Assembly (NCBI GenBank): GCA_022545645.1
Contig: JACZQQ010000032.1
Location: 1-17,791 of the forward strand
From: Acidobacteriota bacterium
GTDB lineage: Bacteria > Acidobacteriota > UBA6911 > RPQK01 > JADFOI01
Direction: 5' to 3'
DNA length: 17,791 nucleotides
This document shows, piece after piece, positions 1 to 6,989 of this stretch (positions within the stretch are counted from its first letter, which is position 1; each line of letters begins with the position of its first letter). Under the pieces are notes generated by a model. The model ran no database searches and was not told where the DNA came from. It worked only from the letters and a program-made list of their open reading frames with translations. Position numbers and translations under genes: made by a program.

Positions 1-142
1 CCCGAGGGGTGGCGGCGGAACGGCATCGATTTCTTTGTCGCTCCTCCTCCGCGATGCACACGACATCGCGTCGTCGTTGCTTCGCGAGCTCAACGCCGTT
101 GCGCTCGCCACAAACATCATGATATTCCTGAGACGAGACACT
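1..142 (+). repeat. MITE-like dispersed repeat, copy 1 (right part, cut by window edge)
   Basis: About 90% identical to 14362-14504 over some 142 bases, with roughly 14 substitutions and one single-base indel near base 62. The two copies lie in the same orientation, 14.4 kb apart. Bases 111-142 correspond to the 32-bp right terminal inverted repeat of the complete copy, ending in GACGAGACACT. The left part lies outside the window. The start codon of the next gene (148) is only 5 bases beyond the repeat end, so that gene's leader and ribosome-binding region would lie inside the repeat. Calling it a MITE is an inference from the inverted termini of copy 2; no transposase or clear target duplication is seen. 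Confidence 0.75.
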
Positions 143-147
143 GGTAC

Positions 148-567
148 ATGAAGCATCACATCGTTAAAAGACTGCACTTTAGCTATGGCCATCGCCTGAT
201 GGATTACGATGGCAAGTGCGCTCATGCCCATGGACATAATGGGGTACTTGAGGTTGAGTTGTGCAGCGAAAAACTGGACCATCGAGGTATGGTGTACGAT
301 TTCAGCGATGTCAAGAAGCGTCTGAAGGGATTTATCGATCGCGAACTGGATCACCGCATGTTGCTACGGGAGGACGACCCCATGGTGGCGGCACTGGAAG
401 GTATTGGTGAACGGGTATTCCTCATGAAAGAAAATCCCACTGCTGAAAATATTGCCAAGTTGATCTTCCAGGAAGCCAGGGCCAAGAAACTCCCCGTGGT
501 AGCGATTCGACTCTGGGAAACTCCGGATGCCTTTGCCGAATATCGTGAAGACAGCGAGGAGAATTGA
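148..567 (+). CDS. queD: 6-carboxytetrahydropterin synthase / 6-pyruvoyl-tetrahydropterin synthase family protein (QueD-like)
   Basis: The 139-residue protein has the T-fold PTPS/QueD signature. Predicted zinc ligands are His15 (YGHR) and His28/His30 in C-x3-HGH. Cys24 sits at the catalytic cysteine position, Asp68-His69 (LDHR) completes the catalytic set, and Glu124 (WETP) is the pterin-anchoring glutamate. Retention of the CxxxHGH cysteine favours a QueD-type enzyme, which makes 6-carboxy-tetrahydropterin from dihydroneopterin triphosphate for queuosine or other 7-deazapurines. The family also contains folate and biopterin enzymes, and no other que gene is in view. It is about 18 residues longer than E. 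coli QueD because of an insert at about residues 73-95, as in many environmental homologues. No convincing Shine-Dalgarno precedes the ATG; the upstream bases belong to a dispersed repeat. The frame is open back to base 1, but a start further upstream is unlikely because the family begins near here. An SDR gene follows after 12 bases, so the two are probably co-transcribed. Confidence 0.85.
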   Translation: MKHHIVKRLHFSYGHRLMDYDGKCAHAHGHNGVLEVELCSEKLDHRGMVYDFSDVKKRLKGFIDRELDHRMLLREDDPMVAALEGIGERVFLMKENPTAENIAKLIFQEARAKKLPVVAIRLWETPDAFAEYREDSEEN

Positions 568-579
568 TAGGTCCTGGTC

Positions 580-1335
580 ATGCAGTTGAAGGATAAGGTC
601 GCCATTGTCACGGGAGCGGGTGTCGGTATCGGGGTGGAGTACTCGAAGCGGCTTGCTGCGGAAGGTGCCAGGGTGGTCTGTACGGATATCCAGGGAGACC
701 ATGCCGAAGCCACGGCCAAGGAGATCGTTGCCGCAGGTGGCGATGCCATAGGGTTCAAGGCCGATGTTACAAGCAAAGCCGACACCGACGCCATGGCCAG
801 CCGCACCCAAGACCAATACGACCGGATCGATATTCTGGTGAACAACGCGGCCCTGTTCACGGCCCTGCCCGAGGGGCCCTTTGATGAGCTCACGGAAGAG
901 AATTGGGATCGCTGTATGGAGGTGAATCTCAAGGGTCTTTGGAATTGCATCCGCTCTGTTTTCCCGTTCATGAAGAAGCAGCGCTACGGTAAGATCATCA
1001 ACATCTCATCGGTGACCTGGATGATGGGCAGGCCCTATCGTCTTGACTACGTGACCTCCAAGGCCGGTGTGGTTGGTTTAACCCACGCTATCGCACCCGA
1101 ACTTGGCGAGTATGACATCAATGTCAACGCCGTGGTTTTGGGGTTGGTCCAAAGCGACTCCGCCGTGAAGGTCTATGGGGCGGAACACTTCCAGAAATTT
1201 AAGGAGCGGCAGGTCTTCAAACGGAGCCTCACCCCCCAGGATGCATGCGGCGCCGTTGTCTTTTTGGCCTCTGACGATGCTGAGATGATTACGGGTCAGT
1301 CGCTGGTGGTGGATGGCGGACTGGTGTTTCACTAG
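580..1335 (+). CDS. SDR-family NAD(P)-dependent oxidoreductase (FabG-like)
   Basis: A 251-residue classical short-chain dehydrogenase/reductase. The cofactor glycine motif TGAGVGIG is at residues 11-18, NNA at 88-90, and the structural Asn is Asn116. The catalytic Ser144, Tyr157 and Lys161 (YVTSK) are all present, and the C-terminal LVVDGGL follows MITGQ. Asp36 at the end of the second beta strand suggests a preference for NAD over NADP. The substrate cannot be read from sequence; the resemblance to FabG/3-hydroxyacyl or sugar-alcohol dehydrogenases is general. It lies 12 bases downstream of the QueD-like gene and is probably in the same transcript; the nearest purine-rich stretch (GAGGAG, about 555-560) is too far from the ATG for an ideal Shine-Dalgarno. 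Its TAG stop lies inside a CTAG that is also the stop of the convergent acyl-activating gene, so there is no intergenic space downstream. Confidence 0.9.
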   Translation: MQLKDKVAIVTGAGVGIGVEYSKRLAAEGARVVCTDIQGDHAEATAKEIVAAGGDAIGFKADVTSKADTDAMASRTQDQYDRIDILVNNAALFTALPEGPFDELTEENWDRCMEVNLKGLWNCIRSVFPFMKKQRYGKIINISSVTWMMGRPYRLDYVTSKAGVVGLTHAIAPELGEYDINVNAVVLGLVQSDSAVKVYGAEHFQKFKERQVFKRSLTPQDACGAVVFLASDDAEMITGQSLVVDGGLVFH

Positions 1336-4019
1336 CCGCGGCTACTCTTCTGCTGCTGGATGAGCTGGTCAACGGCTTTAAAAAGACGGTTGTTGAAAGC
1401 GTCGTATGTTTCTTCCTCAGAGGGGTGATCGAGCGGCTCACCAAAACAGACCTGCACGGGATGTAATCGGATTTTGGCCACTCCTCTAGGCCACGCCTCA
1501 TAAGTGCCCGCTATAGCCGTGGGCACTACGGGTACTCCCATTACCTTGGCCAGGATCGCGGGTCCCTTCCGAAAGGGTTTGAGGGTGCCGTCGATGGAGC
1601 GCTCTCCCTCCGGAAAGACGCAGAGAATGAAATCCCTGCGCAGTCCTTCAGCACCCAGACGAAGGGCCTGCCGAAGGTATCGGTCAGCATCGACGGGCAC
1701 CACCCTGATGAGTCGTCCCAGAAAAGAGAGCAGGGGACGATTGAAGTAATCGGCATACCCCAGGAAAAAAATCCTCTTGATGATTCGATAGGGGAAGGGG
1801 CTCACCAGCACAAAAGCGTCCAGGAAGCTCAAATGATTGGGGCAGATCAAATAAGGATATTCATGGGGTAGATTGTTTTTCCCCGTCACCTTCAGACGAA
1901 AAAACACCAGAGACAGGATATAAACCAATTTCGCGACCAGATAAAAAGCGAATTCCGTCACCGGTTGAGGTTCCAGGAGCTGTTGCACCCGACGGAGGTC
2001 TTCAGGCTGAAGAGGTTCCCTCAGAATGGTTTCCCAGGAAAGCCGGACGTCTTTTTCAGCAGTCTCTCCGGCAAGTCTTTCTTCTACGGCCTCAACGAGC
2101 TCCTCTACCGTGAAGATCTGAGATGCCGATTCATCCGAGATCTGGACCTGAAAAGTCTCCTGAACCGTGGACAGGAGCTCGACTCGTTCCAGGGAATCGA
2201 ATCCCAAATCCAACTCCAGATTCCTTTGCGGATGGATGTCCGCATGGATCTTCATTTCCCGGATGATTCTGAAAACTTTTGCTTCCGTTGCAGTTTGAGG
2301 CTGGACGGACTCTTCCCCTTTCGAAGAGGTGGGAGTCGCAGGTTTCTCTTCCAGTTCCTGCTGTACCTGAAAACGTTTGATTTTGCGGGTGGTGGTGCGG
2401 GGTAAAGGTTCCCGCCGAATCTCGAAGCTACGCACTCGTTTGTGGGGTGCGAGTCGCTGGGAGAGAGTTTCCAGCATGTAGCGAATCATGCCATAGGTAT
2501 TGACCGTTTGCTGGCTCTTCATATAGTCGAAGTCTGGAACCACCACCGCGTGAAGCTTCTCCTGTTCCTGACCGGAAGTTCGATCACGTATCCCCACGAC
2601 GCATAACTCTTTGATATAAGGACAGTTGCTCTGGTAAAAATGCTCCACCTCTTCCGGGAAAATATTCTTTCCTGAACTGAGGACGATGACATCTTTCTTG
2701 CGCCCGGTGATATAGAGCTCTCCCTGGGGGTTCAAGTAACCGAGATCGCCGCTGTGGAGCCAGCCATTTTTTAAGACCTCCGTCGTGGCCTCAGGGTTCT
2801 TCCAGTAGCCCTGCATGATGTTGTCTCCGCGAATGAGAACTTCGCCCACACCCTCTGGATCGGGCTGATCAATTTGAATCTCCACGTGAGCAAGGGGCGG
2901 TCCCACTGAACCCGGGGTCTTGGAGGCGATAGGAGTGATGGTTGCCACAGCGGCTGTTTCCGTTAATCCGTAGGCCTGCACCAGGGTAAATCCAAGATCC
3001 CGCAGGTATGCGCCAACTTTTCGGTCAAAATGAGCTCCTCCCACCGCGAAGATCCGAAACCGCGATCCGAAGCGTCCATGGATGGCTGAAAAGAACCATT
3101 TCCCGGGGTTCCAGCCCCAATGCTCATTGCAGAAATGGGAAAAAGCGAGAAATCGGTGGAAGAGGAATCTCTTGAGAAAAGATTGTCTTTTGACTTCTTG
3201 AAGGATGCGATGATGGAGCAGGTAATAGAATTGTGGAACACAGATGAAAATGGTCACTCCCTCATCTTGGAAGGTCTTGAGAATGTGCTGAGTGTCCAGG
3301 GAGTCCAAATAGGTTACCCGGGCGCCTACCGATAAGGGAACGATAAAGTTCACCATCAGTGCCATGACGTGGTACAGGGGTAGAACCGACAAGACGTGAT
3401 CGTCAGAGGTCACTCGGACGATTCTCAGGAGTTCCTCAACGTTACCATTGAGGTTGCGCCGCGAGAGGACCACCCCCTTCGGATTCCCTGTCGTTCCACT
3501 GGTGTAAAGGAGTACAAACCCTTCGTCCAGATCCCGTTCCACCCAAGCCACAGGACTCGTTTCCTTGCCCTGGGTCAGAAGGGTTTCCCAGTGGAAATAC
3601 CCTTCGACGGGTGGACCCGTGATTAAAGCGGGTAGAGGAGCAGGCAGCAGTTCCTGGATTTTTTGGATTTCGGGTAAGAATTTCTCGGATGAGATGAGGA
3701 ACCTGCACTCGGCATGTTGGATCAACTCGGCCAGCGTCTTTGTGTCGTGCAGGATGTCGAAGGGAGCGATTCTGGCGCCTGTGCTTTGAGTTGCCAGAAA
3801 GGCAATGGCCCAGCGGGGATGATTTTCCATAAGGATGCCCACTGTGCTTCCCGGTCCGATGGACTGACTCTTGAGAAAACGACCGATTTGGGCAACCTCT
3901 TGACCGATCCTGCCGTAGGTAAAGGATTCGTTTGCGTCCTGGGTAATGTACTGAAGTGCGACTCTTTCCGATAGCTTTTCCAAGTTGTCCTGAAATCGCT
4001 TGGAGAAATCGAAGGTCAT
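1332..4019 (-). CDS. Fused acyl-CoA/ACP synthetase - acyl carrier protein - PlsC acyltransferase
   Basis: An 895-residue protein with three domains in this order. (1) An AMP-forming acyl-adenylate synthetase (about 1-550): P-loop YTSGTTGNPKG at 172-182, QAYGLTET at 348-355, SGDLG at 423-427, the GRKKD hinge at 439-443 and the C-terminal lysine region near Lys546. (2) An acyl carrier protein domain (about 575-652) with LGFDSLE, where Ser609 is the predicted phosphopantetheine site. (3) A lysophospholipid/glycerol-phosphate acyltransferase of the PlsC family (about 690-895) with the HX4D motif His729-Asp734 and FPEGERS at 802-808. This looks like a self-contained enzyme that activates a free fatty acid, may carry it on its own ACP, and esterifies it to a lyso-lipid. 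E. coli Aas combines the same end activities, but with the acyltransferase first and no ACP. The ATG at 4019 is chosen because upstream codons run through the divergent promoter and a palindromic repeat; no strong Shine-Dalgarno is seen. Confidence 0.92.
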   Translation of the reverse strand: MTFDFSKRFQDNLEKLSERVALQYITQDANESFTYGRIGQEVAQIGRFLKSQSIGPGSTVGILMENHPRWAIAFLATQSTGARIAPFDILHDTKTLAELIQHAECRFLISSEKFLPEIQKIQELLPAPLPALITGPPVEGYFHWETLLTQGKETSPVAWVERDLDEGFVLLYTSGTTGNPKGVVLSRRNLNGNVEELLRIVRVTSDDHVLSVLPLYHVMALMVNFIVPLSVGARVTYLDSLDTQHILKTFQDEGVTIFICVPQFYYLLHHRILQEVKRQSFLKRFLFHRFLAFSHFCNEHWGWNPGKWFFSAIHGRFGSRFRIFAVGGAHFDRKVGAYLRDLGFTLVQAYGLTETAAVATITPIASKTPGSVGPPLAHVEIQIDQPDPEGVGEVLIRGDNIMQGYWKNPEATTEVLKNGWLHSGDLGYLNPQGELYITGRKKDVIVLSSGKNIFPEEVEHFYQSNCPYIKELCVVGIRDRTSGQEQEKLHAVVVPDFDYMKSQQTVNTYGMIRYMLETLSQRLAPHKRVRSFEIRREPLPRTTTRKIKRFQVQQELEEKPATPTSSKGEESVQPQTATEAKVFRIIREMKIHADIHPQRNLELDLGFDSLERVELLSTVQETFQVQISDESASQIFTVEELVEAVEERLAGETAEKDVRLSWETILREPLQPEDLRRVQQLLEPQPVTEFAFYLVAKLVYILSLVFFRLKVTGKNNLPHEYPYLICPNHLSFLDAFVLVSPFPYRIIKRIFFLGYADYFNRPLLSFLGRLIRVVPVDADRYLRQALRLGAEGLRRDFILCVFPEGERSIDGTLKPFRKGPAILAKVMGVPVVPTAIAGTYEAWPRGVAKIRLHPVQVCFGEPLDHPSEEETYDAFNNRLFKAVDQLIQQQKSSRG

Positions 4020-4087
4020 GTCTTTTGTCTGGAGACTGGGCGCGTTCAAAGCGGACTCAATGCTAGCATATGCGACTCGTATGCGGG

Positions 4088-4144
4088 GAGAATTTGGGAC
4101 TGTCCCAAGAATTCTCCGAATTCGGGGACTGTCCCTTAATTCTC
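4088..4144. repeat. REP-like palindromic element, copy A
   Basis: Two copies of the palindrome GGGACTGTCCC (4096-4106 and 4125-4135) flank a short core with two GAATTC sites. The whole is enclosed by the inverted arms GAGAATT (4088-4094) and AATTCTC (4138-4144). The same double-palindrome core recurs at 6788-6828. It lies in the space between two divergent genes, right next to a perfect -10 box. The single-stranded form should fold into a cruciform or clover-like structure. It resembles REP/BIME-type intergenic repeats; no REP-associated transposase is in the window. Confidence 0.8.
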
Positions 4145-4146
4145 GA

Positions 4147-4152
4147 TATAAT
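4147..4152 (+). promoter_or_regulatory. Probable -10 box (TATAAT) for the carboxylase-crotonase pair
   Basis: A perfect TATAAT lies 3 bases after the REP-like element. Transcription would begin near 4159, which supports a start codon at 4186 or 4201 rather than any of the upstream ATGs. The -35 region would fall inside the repeat (GGGGAC/GGGACT near 4124-4130) and matches consensus poorly, so the promoter may need an activator or an extended contact. Confidence 0.5.
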
Positions 4153-4185
4153 GAAGATGTAGAGGCGTGTGACGCGGGCTCAATC

Positions 4186-5811
4186 GTGACAACTAAGACT
4201 GTGGATGAGTGCCAGTCCTGGGAAGAGGTCCTGGATCTGATCAGGATGTCCGAGCAAGAGATCCGCCTGGGTGGTGGTGAGACAGCCGTCGAAAGGCAGC
4301 ATAAAAAAGGCCGCCTGACGGCTCGTGAGCGCATTGAACGGCTCATCGATCCCGGGAGCACCTTCTTTGAGCTGGGGTTGTTTGCGGCCTTTGAGATGTA
4401 TCAAGAGTGGGGTGGAGCTGCTGCCGCCGGTGTTATCACCGGCATTGGGCAAGTTCAAAACCGCCACTTCATGATCATCGCAAACGATGCCACCGTCAAA
4501 GCGGGTGCCTTCTTTCCCACCACCGTCAAGAAGGTCCTGCGGGCCCAGCGTATTTCTCTGGACAATCATCTCCCCCTCATCTATCTGGTTGATTCTGCCG
4601 GTGTGTTCCTGCCCCTGCAGGATGAAGTCTTTCCGGATGAGAACGATTTTGGCCGCATCTTTCGTCACAATGCCCGCATCTCGGCCCAGGGCATTCCCCA
4701 GATCGCGGCCATCATGGGATCCTGCGTGGCGGGTGGAGCTTATTTGCCCGTCATGTGCGACAAGATCTTAATGACCGAAGGCAGTGGTCTGTACATTGCC
4801 GGACCCTCTCTGGTGAAGGCGGCCATTGGTCAGGACCTGGACAGCGAGGATTTGGGAGGGGCGCAACTCCATTCTGCCCTGAGCGGGACCATCGATTTTC
4901 GGGAGAAAACGGACAAGAGTTGTCTCAATCGCGTTGGCCGTCTGGTGGGAACACTGGCAAAACCTTCTCAGGCTCCTTTTCAACGAGTGGAGGCCAAACC
5001 TCCTGACCATTCTCCAGAAGAAATCTATGATCTCATGCCCCTGGATCCCAGCCAGGAATACGACTTGCTCAAGATATTTCAGTGCATCTTCGACAACAGT
5101 GAGTTCATGGAATATAAGGCGGAATACGGGAAGACTCTGATCTGCGGGTATGCTCGCCTGGCCGGCTGGTCTGTGGGAGTGGTTGCCAATCGTAAACAAC
5201 ACATCAAGACGCCGGATGGGCCGTTTGAGGTGGGAGGAGTGATCTACCGGGAAAGCGCCGATAAGGCAGCGCGTTTTGTGATGGATTGCAACCAAAGTCG
5301 TACCCCACTGCTCTTCTTTCAGGATGTGAGCGGCTTCATGGTGGGCAGGGAAGCCGAAATATCCGGGATCATCAAGTCGGGGGCCAAGCTTGTCAATGTG
5401 GTGGCGAACAGCGTGGTACCCAAAATCACGGTGATTATGGGGGGGAGTTATGGGGCTGGCAACTACGCTCTTTGCGGCAAGGCTTATGACCCTCGTTTTA
5501 TTTTTGCCTGGCCGACTTGCCGCTATGCCGTGATGGGCGGTAAGCAGGCGGCTAAGACCCTGCTCGAATTGAAGGTGCGTCAGTTGGAGAAGAAAGGCCA
5601 GAAGATCACTGAGGAAGCCCGACAGCAAATGCTCGAGAGTATCCAGGCAACCTATGATCATCAACTCGACCCCCGTTATGGGGCCGCCCGGCTATGGGTG
5701 GACAGGATCATCCAGCCCCACCAGACACGGGAGGCCTTACAGCTGAGCTTGGAAGTTGCTGCCCTCAACCCGCAGGTCCCGGAATTCAAAACGGGTGTGC
5801 TCCAGGTCTAA
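4186..5811 (+). CDS. Acyl-CoA carboxylase carboxyltransferase (beta) subunit, methylcrotonyl-CoA carboxylase type
   Basis: Carboxyltransferase beta subunit of about 541 residues. It would move the carboxyl group from biotin to an acyl-CoA. The N-domain has GGGE-x-ERQHKKGRLTARERIERLIDPGS (about 29-58), then DSAGVFLPLQ (136-145), then SQGIPQIAAIMGSC-AGGAY. The C-domain carries SGFMVGREAE, GAKLV and GGSYGAGNYALCG, with AVMGGKQAA near the end. These blocks match methylcrotonyl-CoA (or geranyl-CoA) carboxylase better than propionyl- or acetyl-CoA carboxylase. The biotin carboxylase/BCCP partner is not in the window. The neighbouring crotonase, 16 bases downstream, fits the next step of leucine breakdown. 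The start is uncertain: GTG at 4186 gives a family-like N-terminus, GTG at 4201 is possible, and ATGs upstream of 4147 would precede the probable promoter and translate the repeat. No good Shine-Dalgarno is visible. Confidence 0.88.
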   Translation: MTTKTVDECQSWEEVLDLIRMSEQEIRLGGGETAVERQHKKGRLTARERIERLIDPGSTFFELGLFAAFEMYQEWGGAAAAGVITGIGQVQNRHFMIIANDATVKAGAFFPTTVKKVLRAQRISLDNHLPLIYLVDSAGVFLPLQDEVFPDENDFGRIFRHNARISAQGIPQIAAIMGSCVAGGAYLPVMCDKILMTEGSGLYIAGPSLVKAAIGQDLDSEDLGGAQLHSALSGTIDFREKTDKSCLNRVGRLVGTLAKPSQAPFQRVEAKPPDHSPEEIYDLMPLDPSQEYDLLKIFQCIFDNSEFMEYKAEYGKTLICGYARLAGWSVGVVANRKQHIKTPDGPFEVGGVIYRESADKAARFVMDCNQSRTPLLFFQDVSGFMVGREAEISGIIKSGAKLVNVVANSVVPKITVIMGGSYGAGNYALCGKAYDPRFIFAWPTCRYAVMGGKQAAKTLLELKVRQLEKKGQKITEEARQQMLESIQATYDHQLDPRYGAARLWVDRIIQPHQTREALQLSLEVAALNPQVPEFKTGVLQV

Positions 5812-5827
5812 CCCGAGAGAAAGAAAT

Positions 5828-6607
5828 ATGGATCAGGTTAAGCTGGATTTCGATCCTCCCTCAGCTTGCATCACCCTGAACCGCCCCCAGGTGCGCAATG
5901 CGCTTTCCCCGGAACTGGTGACTCATTTCCACACCGCCTTGGATCAAGTGCAGGAGCGCGATGATGTGGCTGCCCTCATTATCACCGGAGAAGGGACGGC
6001 TTTTTGCGGAGGGGCCGATCTCAAGGTTCTTCGAGAAATAGCGGCTCAATCCGTTGAGCAAGCCCGCCAGGACTCTCAAAATCTGATGAATTTCTTCCGC
6101 AGAATCTATGAGTTTCCCAAGCCGGTCATCGCTGCCGTGAATGGACCGGCTATGGCGGGAGGCTGTGGACTGGCAAGCGTCTGCGATATCGTCCTGGCAG
6201 CCGAAGATGCCGTTTTCGGATATCCGGAAGTCAGGGTCGGCTTTGTCCCTGCTCTGGTTGCTGTTTTCCTGGTGCGGATTTGCGGGGAGAAAAAGGCCCG
6301 GGAGTTGTTGTTGACTGGCCGCCTCTTTTCGGCTCAAGAGGCTCAGGAAATGGGCTTGGTCAATCATGTCGTGGCTAAGGAGTCCCTGCTGGAGAAGGCC
6401 CAAGAGTTGGCCCGGGAGATTGCCCCAAATAGCCCCACTGCGGTGCGGTTGACCAAGGAGCTCATGAAAGATCTACCGGGCTTGAGCCTGGAGAAGGGAC
6501 TCATCGCGGCCCTCCAGCTGAATACCTTGATTCGGACCACTGAGGATTTCAAAGAAGGAGTTTCCAGCTTCCTGGAGAAAAGACGGGCGCAATGGAAGCG
6601 AAGGTAA
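5828..6607 (+). CDS. Enoyl-CoA hydratase/isomerase (crotonase) family, probable methylglutaconyl-CoA hydratase
   Basis: 259 residues, normal crotonase length. Oxyanion-hole segments are AFCGGADL (58-65) and GPAMAGGCGL (106-115). Of the two catalytic glutamates of mammalian crotonase, the second is kept (Glu134 in YPEV) and the first is replaced by Gly114. That GGCGL pattern occurs in a distinct subgroup, often encoded beside methylcrotonyl-CoA carboxylase genes, so hydration of 3-methylglutaconyl-CoA is the likeliest role; another acyl-CoA substrate cannot be excluded. The ATG at 5828 is preceded by GAGAGAAAG at a suitable distance. It begins 16 bases after the carboxyltransferase stop and is surely in the same operon. 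Two hairpins follow it. Confidence 0.9.
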   Translation: MDQVKLDFDPPSACITLNRPQVRNALSPELVTHFHTALDQVQERDDVAALIITGEGTAFCGGADLKVLREIAAQSVEQARQDSQNLMNFFRRIYEFPKPVIAAVNGPAMAGGCGLASVCDIVLAAEDAVFGYPEVRVGFVPALVAVFLVRICGEKKARELLLTGRLFSAQEAQEMGLVNHVVAKESLLEKAQELAREIAPNSPTAVRLTKELMKDLPGLSLEKGLIAALQLNTLIRTTEDFKEGVSSFLEKRRAQWKRR

Positions 6608-6642
6608 AATGTCGGAAGGATTTGCTATCGTACCCGAGATAC

Positions 6643-6672
6643 TTCCAGGATGTCCCGCCATCAGTCCTGGAA
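6643..6672 (+). terminator. Hairpin downstream of the crotonase gene
   Basis: Perfect 8-bp inverted repeat, TTCCAGGA (6643-6650) and TCCTGGAA (6665-6672), with a 14-base loop. It starts 35 bases after the stop codon. No run of T follows, so it may stabilise the transcript end or act with the next hairpin rather than terminate alone. Confidence 0.35.
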
Positions 6673-6681
6673 TGTAACGGG

Positions 6682-6739
6682 GAGAAGGGCGTTGTGAATA
6701 CTGTCCAGCCTCTCTGAAGTAGTCCAGAGCGCCCTTCTC
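6682..6739 (+). terminator. Candidate terminator, long-loop hairpin
   Basis: Perfect 10-bp inverted repeat, GAGAAGGGCG (6682-6691) and CGCCCTTCTC (6730-6739), with a 38-base loop. It is followed by ATTTTCTCT. The stem is GC-rich and the tail is T-rich, as in an intrinsic terminator, but the loop is unusually long. Confidence 0.4.
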
Positions 6740-6777
6740 ATTTTCTCTAATCCCAATTCATCCAAGTTTTCTGCGTA

Positions 6778-6839
6778 GGATAGTTTAGGGACTGTCCCAA
6801 GAATTCTCCCAGAATTCGGGGACTGTCCTCAAACTATCC
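6778..6839. repeat. REP-like palindromic element, copy B
   Basis: Same double-palindrome core as 4096-4135: GGGACTGTCCC (6788-6798), a GAATTC-containing spacer two bases longer, then GGGGACTGTCC (6818-6828). The outer arms differ from copy A and form their own perfect 9-bp inverted repeat, GGATAGTTT (6778-6786) and AAACTATCC (6831-6839). It sits between a candidate terminator and the ctaA promoter. Confidence 0.8.
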
Positions 6840-6933
6840 CTACACAATAAACCTGGGTCAGTTGACTTTTGAGACAGTCTCGTTTGTGCGCCTACAGCCT
6901 CAATCAAGATCTTGCGGATTTCCGGTCCCCAAG

Positions 6934-6961
6934 TGGACAAGAGCAGCCTAGTTGATAGAAT
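6934..6961 (+). promoter_or_regulatory. Probable sigma-70 promoter for ctaA-ctaB-ABC
   Basis: TGGACA (6934-6939) and TAGAAT (6956-6961) each match consensus at five of six positions, with a 16-base spacer. Transcription would begin near 6968, leaving a leader of about 22 bases that holds the Shine-Dalgarno AGGGGGA (6976-6982). The preceding stretch 6840-6933 shows nothing else that I can recognise. Confidence 0.5.
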
Positions 6962-6989
6962 AAGCGGTCCCTCATAGGGGGAATCATAA

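Noticed and set aside
1..147. Upstream in-frame coding extension of the QueD-like gene
   Set aside because: The frame is open to base 1, but this is dispersed-repeat DNA and the matching frame in the second copy has a stop (TGA near 14413).
4000..4185. N-terminal extension of the carboxyltransferase frame from an ATG at 4000 or 4081
   Set aside because: It would overlap the start of the divergent gene and translate the REP-like palindrome, and it would lie upstream of the TATAAT box.
4020..4361. N-terminal extension of the acyl-activating fusion
   Set aside because: The extra residues cross the divergent control region and into the opposite gene; the family-like sequence begins at the ATG at 4019.
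4768..5664. Long antisense open frame (298 codons) opposite the carboxyltransferase gene
   Set aside because: The + strand frame has full family motifs; the antisense translation has no recognisable domain and follows from codon bias.
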